Positions 1 through 11,490 of a stretch of DNA of 64,000 nucleotides are shown here, piece by piece. This DNA is from Sequoia sempervirens (taxonomy: Eukaryota > Streptophyta > Pinopsida > Cupressales > Cupressaceae). The DNA lies in NCBI GenBank assembly GCA_007258455.2, contig VDFB02321303.1, positions 1 to 64,000 on the forward strand. The letters run 5' to 3'. Position 1 is the first letter of the stretch, and each line of letters begins with the position of its first letter. Below the pieces are notes generated by a model. It saw only the letters and a program-made list of their open reading frames with translations, ran no database searches and had not been told where the DNA came from. The translations under genes and the position numbers were made by a program.

Positions 1-671
1 CATCACATCCTCTAGCTTTTCCCACTTGCACCAATAAATCATTTTAATTCATTTATAAATTCATTATTTTCTTTCAACTTGGCATAAAAATGGAATATTC
101 CCTCAAGTTTGAATATGAAGACAATTTGACTTGTCCCTTCCAATATTGCAATAACTTCTCTCTTTCATGTCCCCCTCTCAACATTTAATTCATAATTTCA
201 AATTTTAATCTCCCCCTCTTTGGTACATTGGCAAAAACTTACACATTCCTCAACCTATCATAATGTGACAAGTGGCCTAATCTCATTAGTCCAATATTTA
301 TCCCACATTGCTCTCTTATAAGCATTCTTCCAATTTGAAAATCTATAAATAAAGTGTTGATTCTTCATCAAATCATCTACACTCTCATGCAAAGTCACTC
401 TCTTAAATTAAGAACTAATTTTTCCCACCACCATTGCATTGCATCATTTTAGTTTTAGCAAGGATTGGGAAAGGGTCATATGCACATTTGACACCAATCC
501 AATATGGAATAGGTACTTGTTATGCTTTCATAATGTCTTTTTTTGATCTCTTTTGTCATTTGTTGCATTTTGAAGCATAAGCGGTTATTCCATAGGAGCA
601 TTTGATGAATTTGTATGCAACTAACCCATGTTTCAGGTTATAGGGTTTTGCAGATTTTGATAGGTGCTTCA
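1..671 (+). repeat. 5' LTR of element A1 (3' part only)
   Basis: This segment aligns base for base with 16,600-17,270. It ends at the TTCA of GATAGGTGCTTCA at position 671, where the two copies stop matching. It holds the promoter, transcription start and R-U5 part of the LTR. The first about 404 bp of the LTR lie upstream of the window. Confidence 0.92.
344..351 (+). promoter_or_regulatory. TATA box of the A1 LTR promoter
   Basis: TATAAATA lies in the context GAAAATCTATAAATAAAG, about 320 bp before the end of the LTR. The same octamer is kept in the 3' LTR at 16,943-16,950. This position suits the start of the element's genomic RNA. Activity is inferred from sequence only. Confidence 0.6.
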
Positions 672-3440
672 TCAATGTGCTAGAAGGAGGGAAAATGCAT
701 TTTTGGTTTTAGCAATCACCTTTACGCTTGTGGAATTCAGTTTGACGTTTGCTAAATCCATTCAGTTTTAAAGTCTTTTAAAATTGACATTGTATTCTAG
801 TTTTAGCATTGGAATTCAATTTTAAGTTTGCTAAATGAATTTAGTTTTAATTTTTTTTTAAATTCATTACATTCTAGTTTTGGCAATCAAATTTTTGCCT
901 GTGGGATTTAGTTTTGCATCTACTAAATGCATTTAGTTTTAAAGTCTTTTTCAAAATGACTTTGTAGTAGATGGCTTTACACCTACCCATTGTATTACTT
1001 TTAAAATATTTTAAGTTGTGTTGGAGGCGTTTCCTTTACCCCTGCTGATTGCAATGGCTTAAAGAACTTTTATTTGCTGTTTTTTATGCACATACACTTC
1101 TCCACTTTAGTCAGGATTGCAATCGTTGAATTTTGGAGAAGTTTATAGGAATCAATTTTTCTTTCACTTTCCCTTTTGCATTTACTTTAAAATCCTTTCA
1201 AAGGTCTCTTAGATGCATCATTACACTTACCACTTGCATTGACTTTGAAAGCTCTTCAAATACCATTACTGCATGGCTTTGTACCTCCTGATGGCATTTT
1301 CTCAAAAGTGTTTAAAGCCTTTTTCAACAATTCTATTTTATGCATAGCCTTACGCCCGCGGCATGGAATGAGACTGCATTTCTCTGAGGCATTCTATCAA
1401 ACAATCCGCGTGCATTGCAGACCATGAGAAAGCATTCTTTTTGCCATTTTTTCAAATAATTCACTATGAATATATCAACTTTTTGTTTGGAAGTTACTAA
1501 ATAATAGAATGCCCAGAGGACAATGAGTGTATCAAAGAAGGTGTTGTTCACATTATTGCAAAGGATGTTGTCTCGATTGGAGAACAAATGACAAAGATAG
1601 CTAGCTTAGTAGGTATTTTACTTGAAACACTATGTGTAAAGACTGATCACAGATTCTCATTATGTGCTTGCGTAGAACGTGGGTCACGTGTGATATTGAG
1701 CAACAAATAAAATCATTCAAACTATTCTTCTCTGACACATATAGAAAGTTAAATGTGTTGAATGCCAATGTTTGGATATAATCTATTGGTGATATCCGCA
1801 TTGATGGCTCTACATGTTTCTGATCTTTGATAGGCGGGGTTTGCATCACTTTAAATGCGTTAGATTTGAATCTTCTCTTTTATTAAAATTGATTTAGACT
1901 ACACATCACCCTTTACTTTATGCGGTGGGTTTAGTTTTCATCTGAACTAGTTATTTCTTTTAAGGTGCTCGATATTCACTTAATGCTAGTGTCCTTTAGA
2001 AGTTCCCATGCACAATATATTTTGAGTTGCAGACTATATCAAAAATGGAATTTCATTTTAACTCACTAGCTGTTATTTGGTGTGTCTTGATTCTAACATT
2101 AAGATTGTAATCTGAGCTTTCCAAATAGAACTAGTCTTTAAACAAATCATAATCATGTTGTTTTGAGGATAACAGGCAGTCATAGTACTTTCCATTTTTG
2201 AAAATTCTCTGCATATACTCCAAGTGAACAAAATTAAATTGATCTTTTTTGGTTTCCACAAATTTTGGCAGTACTAAGTAAATGTCTATAGAGATCGATT
2301 GGCCTCGAAATGAAAACTTGTCTAGTTTAGTTACTTTAACGTTGGATTTTTTTTTTTACTTTTCTAACTTTAAATATTTTGTTTTAAGTTTAGTTTTTAA
2401 GTTTTGATTACTTTTATTTTAATTTTAGATTAATTTTGTTTTAACTGTAGTTTTAAAAAAAAAATTAATATTAGCTTTTAATCTTTAGATTTTTTATTTA
2501 TTTTTAAGTTAGTGCTTAACTTTTGGCATTAGCTTGTAATTTTAGATTAATTCACTTTTAATGTAGAATAGTTTTTTATAATTTTCAATTTAGATTGATC
2601 CAAATTTTAGAGTAGTTTTTAATTCAGATTAGTTTTTAATTTTAGAATCTAGACAAGTTTTTAGTTTTTAATATGGTTAAAGGGGATTGTGGAAAGCAAG
2701 ATTTCTATTAATGATTTAGTTATTTTCATTTAAAATCAACCTTTTATTTGAAATCAATGCTTGAAGCAATTTTAATTTGACCCTCATATAATTATTTTGT
2801 TTTTTCTTTTTTCTACATATAGGAAAACAAAGGAGAACAAGGAAAGCGAAAGGAAAGCGAAGATGGAAAATGAAAGAAAGAGAACCATAAGGAAGATATT
2901 TTGCAAGATTAAAGTGTTTTTCTTAACACTTTAGTGTTTGTTTAACACTTGTTCACGAAGTTGTTATCTCTTCTTTCGTAGGACAGTAATTTTCTTTTGG
3001 GTTTAAAAAGAATCTTTCCAATTTTTTGCAAAGGTTTAAAACAAACATTAGGAATAAAACTTACTAAAGTTTTTTTTTGGTTAAAAATTGAACAAAATGT
3101 CCATAATTTGTCTTTTGGTTCTTAAAAACAACTCACATTTTTCTTTGTGGATTTAAAAAGAACAAGTGCAACTTTGTTTTTGTGAAGGCTTAATTAAACT
3201 AAATTCATTGAAAAAGGACGTATGCACTTCTCTCACACTTTATAGCGATCTTGAGAATCAAAAGGCCTTTTTCATGACTTTAGGGTGAGACAAAGCAATC
3301 ACCTCCACACTTCAATTTGGGTTTAAAAATTGAACAAAATGTTGTGCAAGTGTGAGTGGGGACATTATTGCATATATTCTCTCTCTTTGTTGCCAACAAA
3401 GATTGATTGAGTTACGAATATTGTTTTCACTCGCTTTTGT
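672..3440 (+). other. A1 leader, proximal part, non-coding
   Basis: No convincing reading frame is present. Directly after the LTR, 676-691 (TGTGCTAGAAGGAGGG) is where a primer-binding site is expected, but I could not assign it to a tRNA. From about 700 to 960 a degenerate unit recurs at 94 and then 77 bp spacing, with its TTTTAGCA or TTTTGGCA core at 707, 801 and 878. From about 2,340 to 2,680 the sequence is a T- and A-rich tract built on TTAGTTTTTAA. The rest is unremarkable AT-rich sequence. Confidence 0.6.
700..960 (+). repeat. Degenerate 77-94 bp tandem repeat in A1 leader
   Basis: The core TTTTAGCA (TTTTGGCA in the third copy) recurs at 707, 801 and 878. In each copy it is followed by a GGAATTCA- or GGGATTTA-like stretch, a CTAAATNNATTTAGTTTTAA stretch and a CATTNTATTCTAG-like stretch. 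Spacing is uneven, so the copies have gained and lost bases since duplication. Confidence 0.6.
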
Positions 3441-3447
3441 TTATCCT

Positions 3448-3495
3448 AGAGGGCTTGCCTTGGGGAAAAAGTACTCACCCAAGGGAATGGCTCAA
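3448..3495 (+). other. Leader block shared between elements A1 and T2
   Basis: GGGAAAAAGTACTCACCC followed by GGGAA, a variable base and CTCAA is found here in slightly altered form and again at about 42,826-42,875 in element T2. The two elements are otherwise very different in their leaders and LTRs. Retention of a non-coding block suggests a cis-acting role such as packaging, dimerisation or splicing. That role is inference. Confidence 0.5.
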
Positions 3496-3701
3496 TTGAT
3501 AACACTCTAAAACCAAGAGTATTTCCAACCAGGATACAAATGTGGGTATTGGAGTAAACGCCAATATCACGTAGTTGATTCCGACAAGATGGATCCGAAA
3601 GGGGACTCTTGCCATATGGGTCAATCTCCACGAATAGAAAGTCCTTATTAAAACCCATGTTCTAGAATTTTCAAAAATCCTTTAATCTTTTTTTTGGTGC
3701 A

Positions 3702-3715
3702 AGAACGGGCGTTCT
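3702..3715. other. Small perfect hairpin in A1 leader
   Basis: AGAACGGGCGTTCT has a 5-bp stem and a GGGC loop. It lies about 230 nt after the shared leader block and just before the tandem duplication. Element T2 has a different hairpin in a comparable place. Confidence 0.4.
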
Positions 3716-4705
3716 GAAGGCACCCCACACTCTTACGATCTTTTAGTAGAAATGAAAAAGATTCCATGGGAGTTTCATGGGTGTTGATGCTTGGCTACCC
3801 CGTATAAGTGAGTATCGTGGAGGGTATCCAGTGGGGTAAAGCATATAACCATTCACTAAATATAAGCGTAGCTGGACTTGTCTAAGTGGGAATCCAACAA
3901 ATAATGTCTTTCACATCCATAGGGTTGTACTTATTCTTGGGTTACAAAATGCATTGCTTGATTGAAATTTTTTTGAAAACAAACAATTAACATCATCATC
4001 CAAATTTCAAACCCTTTTGGAGAACAATACAAATGACTCAATCCATATGTTATTGCTTTCCCTTGGGATTCACATCCTTAGAGGTTTCTAAACATTGGAT
4101 TACATCTCAATTTGTCTACTTAAGTAAACAAAAGGTAAACCCTTGGGATTCACAAATACAAATGACTCAATCCATATGTTATTTCTTTCCCTTGGTATTC
4201 ACATCCTTAGAGGTTTCTAAACATTGGATTACATCTCGATTTGTCTACTTAAGTAAACAATAGGTAAACGGTCATTCTAAGCCACCCCACACTTTTACGA
4301 TCTTTTAGTAGAAATGGAAAATATTCCATGGGAGTTTCATGGGTGTTGATTCTTGGTTGCCCTGTATAAGTGAGTGTTGTGGAGGGGAGCCAGTGGGGTC
4401 AAGCATCTAACCATTCGCTAAATATAAGTGTAGCTGGACTTGTCCAAGTGGGAATCCAAGAAATAATGTATTTCACATCCATAGGGTTGTACTTATTCTT
4501 GGGTTACAAAATGCATTGCTTGATTGAAATCATCTTGAAAACAAACACTTAACATCATCATCAAAATTTCAAACCCTTTTGGAGACAAATACCAATGACT
4601 CAATCCATATGCTATTGCTTTCCCTTGGGATTCACATCCTTAGAGGTTTCTAAACATTGGATTACATCTTGATTTGTCTACTTAAGTAAACAATAGGTAA
4701 ACCCT
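3709..4705 (+). repeat. Nested tandem duplication in A1 leader (562 bp, with an inner 129 bp copy)
   Basis: The block beginning CACCCCACACTCTTACGATC at 3,721 is repeated from 4,283, a period of 562 bp. Inside the first copy, a 129 bp segment containing ATGACTCAATCCATATG at 4,033 is itself repeated at 4,162. The second large copy has only one version of it, at 4,595. Either the inner duplication followed the outer one, or one inner copy was lost from the second block. The leader contains no long open frame here. Confidence 0.85.
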
Positions 4706-5700
4706 TGCCTTGAGTTCATCAAATTTTCCCATAACATATCTTGTGGGTTTTAAAGAAATTAAGAGATTGGACATCTTAGTTTGAAAACTTAATCAAAGAA
4801 AGTGTTTTTGGTAAAATAAATCCATTAAGAAAAGCTAAGCAAAGTGAAATTTCCAAAAAGTCCAAATCCCAAAACAAAAGTCATTGGTTCAAAATCTGAT
4901 AAAGTATGTCCATATGGAATCATTTCTTGGTTACAAAGTTCTATAGAAGCATTGTATGCTCTTCAATACCTAGGTCTAAACAAACAAAGTGTCTTTTTAA
5001 GGTTCATCTTAGGATCAAAGAAAATCAAAATATTTTTCATCCATCCTTCAAACATCAAAACAAAAATCATCTCACCATCACCTTTTGGAGAAACCTTGAA
5101 ATCATCCTTAATGCTAGGATTTTTGGAAAAAAGAAAATTATCAAAAACATTGAGACTAAATCCTTCAAAACTTTATCAAAGTCACCTTTGGCTAGGTATG
5201 TGTAGATGCATCCTTTTGCATATGCTTAGTAAAAGTTATCAAAATCATCTTGTTTAGCTTAGATAAGTAGATGAATCCTTCTTCATATGCTTAGTGAAAC
5301 TATCATCTTGTTTGAATCGGTGTAGATAGATGCATCCTTCTCCCCACACATATTCAAATTGTCATCCTTTGATAAAATCTATCCCTTAGATAATCATCCA
5401 ACCATGTTAGAGTCTATTTGTTCAAAATCAAAATCAAAATCAAAATCAATCAAGGACAAATCCCAAGGGAAAATCAAAATCAAAATCCGAAAAATATCTG
5501 AAAGTCCCAAAATCCTAGTATCTCCTTCAAGATTTACCAAAAGATCATAGCATCCACATCATCCATCTTTTGCATCATCATCATATCACCTTTCGATCAT
5601 CAAGATATCCTAAAATTTTCAAATTTGAGGCATAAAATAAAGATCAATCCAAAGAATCAAGAGATTCATATCCCATTCTTAAAAATTGATCCTTGTTTTA
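4706..5700 (+). other. A1 leader, distal part before gag
   Basis: No recognisable protein is encoded. Small frames at 4,844-5,257 and 4,906-5,205 overlap one another in A-rich sequence and show no domain. An (AAAATC)n run lies at about 5,423-5,447 with a second patch at 5,480-5,500. The first residues matched to gag come from the methionine codon at 5,701. Confidence 0.5.
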
Positions 5701-8170
5701 TGGTTCAAACCAGATTTCAATACAAGAAGAGCATGAAATCCAACAAAGAAACACCCACTTCAAGTGATTTAAGTCAAAACACTCCTGAAATGAATCCCCT
5801 TGGGTCTAGAAATCTCACAGTTAACCTTCCAACATCATCACAAAACCCACAAGAAGAAGCCCAAGGAGAGGACCTCACCTTTGGGATGTCTCACAATGAA
5901 ATAAATGAAATGCTTCAAAATCCAGAGAACCATAAAATCATCAACATCATGATGAGGCTCAACCCTTCATTATACATGCTTGAACTAGCAAAATAAGGGG
6001 CCAAATTACCTTTGGATTTTGACATGAGTACCATAGTGGAGACATCTTTTCCTCCAATCTCATCCACCATTCCCATCTCATCTACACCATCCCAAAAAAT
6101 CACCCAAAACATTCCACAAATCACGACATCTTTTGCTCCAACCCAACCTAACGTTAATAAGGGAAATGCATTTCTCAATGTTATTCAAGCACACCCCCTT
6201 GTTAATAATCAAAACTTGGATGCAAACACCACCTTAGAACAAAACATACCCAAAAACCTATTACATAAGAATTTTCCTCTCATCTTCCATCATGATCCAT
6301 CATCATCTTTTTTTCACACAACACCTCAAAATTCTCTCCTCACAAATTCGCAAGAGGAGGGAGATATGTTCAGACTAGGGGGCATTTTTGACACCATAAA
6401 ATTTTTGCAAGGACTCACACCCCTTACATTTCTACCACTTCCACTTTTTCCATCATCATCCACACCACTCCTTGGCTTAGGGCTTCCCCCCTACCAACTA
6501 TCAACCAAACCAACATCTTGAATATCAATCAAAACATCACACAAAACTTGTCAACATTGCAACAATAGACAACAAGCACACAAGCAATTGCAACATCATC
6601 AAACACCCCCCTAACATCACAAAGCATAGTCTCTCAAGGGCCAATCACATCAATAGCACCACTTATCACTCAAACCACTAGATCAAAAATACCATCTACC
6701 ACTCAAATCAACAACATGACATCACCACTTACCACCTTCAAACGCCATTCTGAATCAACCACAACCTACTTCCACCACATCAAGTCAATACAATGTGGCA
6801 TTGCAAGCTTCTTTTTAAAGGGGATTCCAATAAGTGCAGACACAAAAGGCCGTACAACTAGCTGCTTAGCAAGTTGGCCAAGCTACACAAGCTGCATTAC
6901 AAGTGCAACAAGCCGTGCAAGCCTAAGCTTTATTGCAACAATAACAACAACAAGCTGCCCAAGCCGCTCAAGCATTGCAAGAATTACAAGCATAAAATAC
7001 CACTCAAGCACAAGCTCAAGCTCAAGAAAATGCCCAATACCAAGCACATCAAGCACAAGCACAGGCACAACTTCTTGCACAAAGACAAGTAGCAAAATTG
7101 CAAGCATATTAACAAGCAATAAATAAATATCAAGAGCAACAAGAAGTAGTCGAATTGGAAGCCCAATAACAAGCATTGTTGGAACAACAAAAAGCACAAC
7201 AACGAGCACAAATCTTAGTGCAACAACAACAAGATCAACAACCAGTGTTATGCATAGAAAAGTAGGTGGAAGCCTACCTAGCTCGATAGAATATATAGAT
7301 ACCATCAAACAAAACACTGACCAACCCACCCATTCAACCCACAATCAAAACACCCCAAAACACCTTCATCCCACCCCCTGATCTGCAAAATGACATAACA
7401 ACCCAAATCAAGTTGATCTCACAACAAGTGCTTGATCTTCAATCAGGGCGAACAACAAAGACACCAAGCAACTTGTGTCTGTATCCATTTGATAGGAGCC
7501 TAGTGATGAAACCATTCTCCAAGGGATTTGAAATCCCCATATTTGACAAATATCAAGGGATGGGAAACCCTAAGGATCACATCAGGGAATTCTAGGTTCA
7601 TTGCATGGAAGTCACATATGATGATACTTATCTGATGCGGCTATTCCCTAGGAGTTTGGAAGGCCATGCTATGGAATGGTTCTCTTACTTACCTTCAGGC
7701 ATTAGGACATTCCAAGAAATTATAGAAACATTCATAAAAACTATGCATGCAACATTGCAGTGGATGTTAGTTTAGAAGAACTCTCAACTCTGAAACAAGG
7801 AAAGGGTGAATCATTCACTTCATTCCTACAACGATGGCTATCCAAGGCCAATTGGAGCATGTGGACCATGCCAGAAGGACACCAAGTTTGCACCATCATC
7901 ACCAACCTTGAAGGCCTCTTGGAATTTCATCTCAAGGTTCAAGGAATCACCACATATGATCAGTTGATCCCCAAGGTGCTCATCATCAAAAGAGCCCTTA
8001 TGACTCAACCCGCAAGATCAACTTCATACCTTGAACAACAAAACAACTTCCCACCATCCAACTACAACAATAAACCTCACACATGGGTAAGGAAAATTTT
8101 TTTTACTAATGATGGTGTCGCCGATGCCAAGGTGGTCATTAGTGTGCCTCGCCAACATACACCCACATGA
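5701..8170 (+). pseudogene. gag: Ty3/gypsy gag of A1, broken
   Basis: Gag forms the virus-like particle that packages the element RNA in the cytoplasm. The N-terminus (5,701-6,521) begins MVQTRFQYKK and runs through QNPENHKI to GAKLPLDFD. The last motif matches T2 gag GAKLPHDFD at 44.5 kb. One in-frame TAA at 5,994 stands where CAA is expected. A frameshift near 6,520 leads into a Ser/Thr-rich stretch and then a Gln/Ala-rich stretch. The capsid core (Retrotrans_gag) is at 7,440-8,000, with PYPFDRSL, NPKDHIREF, LMRLFPRSLEGHAMEWF and SFTSFLQRW visible. It is split by a TAG near 7,593 and a frameshift near 7,750. The start is chosen by similarity to T2. It cannot yield one protein today. Confidence 0.85.
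6780..7260 (+). repeat. Gln/Ala-rich segment of A1 gag, riddled with stops
   Basis: In the gag frame this stretch reads as about 150 residues dominated by Gln and Ala, in patterns such as QAQAQAQENAQYQAHQ, as in a long coiled coil. The frame is hidden because several CAA or CAG codons have become TAA or TAG. The longer open frames in this interval on both strands (6,716-7,126 plus; 6,883-7,344 minus) are shadows of the repeated codons. T2 has only a short equivalent, around 44,570-44,620. Confidence 0.7.
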
Positions 8171-8283
8171 AAAATCCAAATCCAACATGAAAATAATCAT
8201 CACGCAATACAACAATCAATAATCTCAATGATCAAAGAGGACCATCCTAACACAAGAGTTATCCCAAACAAAAATACACCACT

Positions 8284-9624
8284 TTGGGGCAACTACTTGA
8301 GGACATAATGCAAAAGCTGATAGACAAAAAACTCATCAAAGCACCTACATTTGAGAATTACCAAGATCTGGATGTGAAACCTCCTTGGTATAATGAGAAT
8401 CAACTCTGTGAGTTCCATAAAATCAAAGTCCATAGCACAAACAGTTGCATGAGATTGAAAAACATCGTTCAATATCTCATCAATAAAAGAATTATAAATG
8501 TGGAAAAACCTATAGGAAATCAAGATCTTAAGATATATAAGAATTCAATGCCAAATCATGTCAATAAAGGGAATAACAATGATAAAGGGAAAGGAACCCA
8601 CTCAAACGTAAACCATGTGTATGGAATAGTCATCGCCTCCCTAGATGAAAATTGCATGGTCATCACCATCAAAGGTGCATATCCCGAAGATTGTGGAGGC
8701 ACCACAAGAGGTAGCAAAGTAACCATTGTAGGATCATCCCTGCCAAAGAGAGTCCCTGCATCTAGATCTGTTCCTAATGGTTATAATGTCCTAGATAACC
8801 TCAAGAGAATGCCAACACAAATCTCCAACATGGAGTTGCTAAAAATCTTATCTTCCCATAAGAAAATCCTTGAAGAAGCATTGGCCTCATCCACTATCCC
8901 CATAGATCTTGATGTGGAGCAATTCCAAGCTATGGTCAGAGATATTATTACACCTAATCTTCTTACATTCTCTGACCAGGATTTCCCCACTCAACCATCA
9001 CACAACTGTGCACTTCACTTGGAATCCATAGTACATAAGAGAAAAATCAAAAGTGTCTTGGTGGATGGAGGTGCGAGTTTGAATATTTGTTCTCTTAGCC
9101 TCATCAAGCAGTTGAAAATATCAAAAGATTCTATCGACAAAGGGAAGGGTATCACGATAAGAGCATATAATGATCAAGAAAGATTGTCTTAGGGCACGAT
9201 CAAACTCCCTATTCAAGTAGGGCCTGCTATCATGGAAACCACTTGTCAGGTCTTGGACCTCCACTCTCCATATAACATCCTCCTAGGATACCCATGGATT
9301 CATGTGATGAAAGCAGTACCATCAACTTTCCACCAATGTGTGAAATTTACACATAACGGGCAAGAAGTTACCATCCATGGAGATCCTGAACCCTTCTCCT
9401 ATTGCAAAAATCTTGAAGCAAAGTATTACAAAATCCCCCAAGTACCAAAAAATGATGAGTGCCCATCCACACCATACATCGATCCCACCACTCTCGCGTC
9501 CACTTCTACGACAGAGAATCCTGCCATCCCCACCATCTCTGACATCAAGCTTATCATCCAAGATAATGGTTGTGGAAACTACAAGGTCCCTAATAATGCT
9601 TTTTTGGTAGGAGAGTTACCATAA
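8284..9624 (+). pseudogene. pro: A1 nucleocapsid knuckle and aspartic protease, one stop
   Basis: The protease would cut the Gag-Pol polyprotein during particle maturation. Near residue 40 is a zinc knuckle of the CX2HX4HX4C type (CEFHKIKVHSTNSC), the form typical of Tat-type Ty3/gypsy elements. The protease site is VDGGASLNIC at about 9,061-9,090. D-G-G replaces the usual D-S/T-G and is shared with T2, so it is a lineage trait rather than decay. After an in-frame TAG at 9,190 the frame continues with YNILLGYPWIH, the flap-to-C-terminal part of the fold. The piece is otherwise open over about 440 codons. Capsid lies upstream and RT downstream. Confidence 0.85.
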
Positions 9625-10700
9625 TCTCCTAGATCACTGGGACACCCACAAATAAATGAGGCTTCCACATCTCAAATGTCTCCTGAGGATGATCTAGAAT
9701 TCACAAGCTAGGGAGACCTTGGCCAAGAGGTTATTGAGGTAGATCCATCTCATATGCTATATCAAGATAAAAGACCAGTATTGGAATTACCAATGGATAA
9801 CAGAAGCAAGGGTCTCCAAATGATGCTCGCAATGGGCTACAATAGAAATCAAAGACTTAGAAAAAATGACAATGGGCTTATAACACCTATTATTCTGGAG
9901 ATGCGACTAATAACAAACCTTGGCCTTGGATGTACCCCTCTAAGTATAACCATACATGGATAAAGTCCTCTGGTTAAAATGGTTAATATACCTCCTCAAC
10001 CAATCGCAGTAGAATTATGCCTACCCATATCCACAAGAAGTGTCATAGATAACTTTATAATTGACATTTGTAGTAGTAGTGATGACGAGGACCCCACACC
10101 CAACTTACCTAGGCTATTTGAAGATACCACTCTTTGCATGATTAGCACCATATCTTTTGAATCACACCACCAAAGTCATGAAATTCACCTAGTATATCCC
10201 CAACTCATTGACTATGACCAATGAGTACCAGCACTTCTTGATACATTCAAAAATGATGAGGCACTCTCAGAATTCATGGGACTGTGGGATAACATTTCAA
10301 ATGGGGATCACAAAGCAAGGTTTATAATGGAGTTGGACACACATGCCTATTATGGGGAAATGATTGAATCCTTTAGTCGCAAAAGTGAGAAATTAAGAAT
10401 AATATCCAAGTCCTTGAGTGAAATCCACACTGTGGCACTCTCTGACAAGAAAAAATAAAGGTTGCATCCAATGGTGAAAACCTCTCTAAGGTGCCTAAGG
10501 ATGGGGGATTCAATCTTCCTTTAAGAGCTATTCATCAGGAAAAGTCAGTAGTCTTGGCAGAAAAATGCAATATGGTCAACCTAGGAACATAGGAGACCCC
10601 ACTTATCACATTCTATGTGGAATCACTACTATTAGAAGAGCAACAACTCCAAACAACATTCCTAAGAGAAAGAAAAATAAACTTTGCATGGAGTTATGCT
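9625..10700 (+). pseudogene. A1 protease-RT linker with degenerate G-patch
   Basis: Frames at 9,754-9,963, 9,979-10,224 and 10,276-10,458 align in order with the linker of T2. GLQMMLAMGYNRNQRL with a following GLITPI (about 9,810-9,890) matches the T2 G-patch, which has GYSIMQNMGYEKGPIGK and a following VEPIHLHG. The repeated phrase ASNGENLSKVPKDGG near 10,465 matches SNGENLFEAPDDG of T2 at 47,876. An acidic Ser/Asp patch (SSSDDEDP) lies at about 10,070. Stops and frame changes break the linker. G-patch modules bind nucleic acid or RNA helicases in other proteins; the function here is unknown. Confidence 0.6.
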
Positions 10701-11490
10701 AACACGACAGGGCTTGATCTAGAGACTATGGTTCACCACTTAGTACTATATCCAAAAGCAAAGTCTGTCAAATAAAAGCTTCAAAAAATGCATCCTCAAA
10801 TTTCCCTATTAGTGAAAATAGAGCTAAAAAAGCTATTAGGCACAAGATTCATCCAACCAATAGATTATATAGAATGGGTGTCAAATTTGGTACCTATTTC
10901 AAAACCTGACAGAAATATCAGAATCTGCACAAACTTCAGAGATCTGAAGAAGGCATGTCGAAAAGATGACTTCCCCTTTCCCAACATTGACATAATAGTA
11001 GATATCATAGTGGGACATGAGATGTTGTCACTAATGGACAAATTCTCATGGTACAATCAAATCATGATAGCTAAAGAGGACCAACATAAAAAAGCTTTCA
11101 CTTGTCCATGGGGGACCTATTGTTGGAACATGATGCCATTCAGCTTAAAAAACATAGGAGAAAACATATCAAAGGGCCATGACATTGATATTCCATGACA
11201 TGATTCATAAAATAGTCGAAGACTATGTTGAAAACATTCTATTTAAGCCAAGAAAGAGAAAAGATTGCATAGCAACCCTAAGTTCCATCTTTGACAGACT
11301 GGAGGAGTACAAGGTCAAACTAAACCCAAAGAAGTGTGTCTTCAATGTAAAATCATGAAAATTGCTAGAATATATAGTGTCAATGAGAGGCATTGAGGTG
11401 GATCCAACAAAAGTAAAAGAAATCGTCGAGATGGAGGCATCGAAAACATTAAAACAATTGGGAGGTCTCCAAGGAAAACTCTAATCCATC
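10680..11490 (+). pseudogene. RT: A1 reverse transcriptase, active site lost
   Basis: Reverse transcriptase copies the element RNA into DNA. The fold can be followed from FAWSYA (10,686) through KMHPQISLLVK, FIQPIDYIEWVSNLVPI and RICTNFRDLKKAC to WGTYCWNMMPF. A frameshift near 11,160 follows, then FHDMIH and the C-terminal thumb with NPKKCVF. The catalytic motif, YVDD in T2, reads YVEN here (11,224-11,235), so both catalytic aspartates are gone. Motif A is also changed (SLMDKFSWYNQ). Stops are present after the palm, for example at NVKS followed by TGA. Confidence 0.9.

Noticed and set aside
676..691. Primer-binding site of A1 (TGTGCTAGAAGGAGGG)
   Set aside because: Position is right, but it starts TGT rather than TGG and I could not match it to a tRNA, so it is mentioned only as a candidate.
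4844..5257. 137-codon plus-strand frame before gag of A1
   Set aside because: It overlaps another frame of similar quality, has no domain, and lies in A-rich leader.
6883..7344. 153-codon open frame on the minus strand, and 136-codon Ser/Thr-rich frame on the plus strand
   Set aside because: Both are shadows of the Gln/Ala-rich gag segment. Repeated CAA/GCA-type codons keep other frames open by composition.
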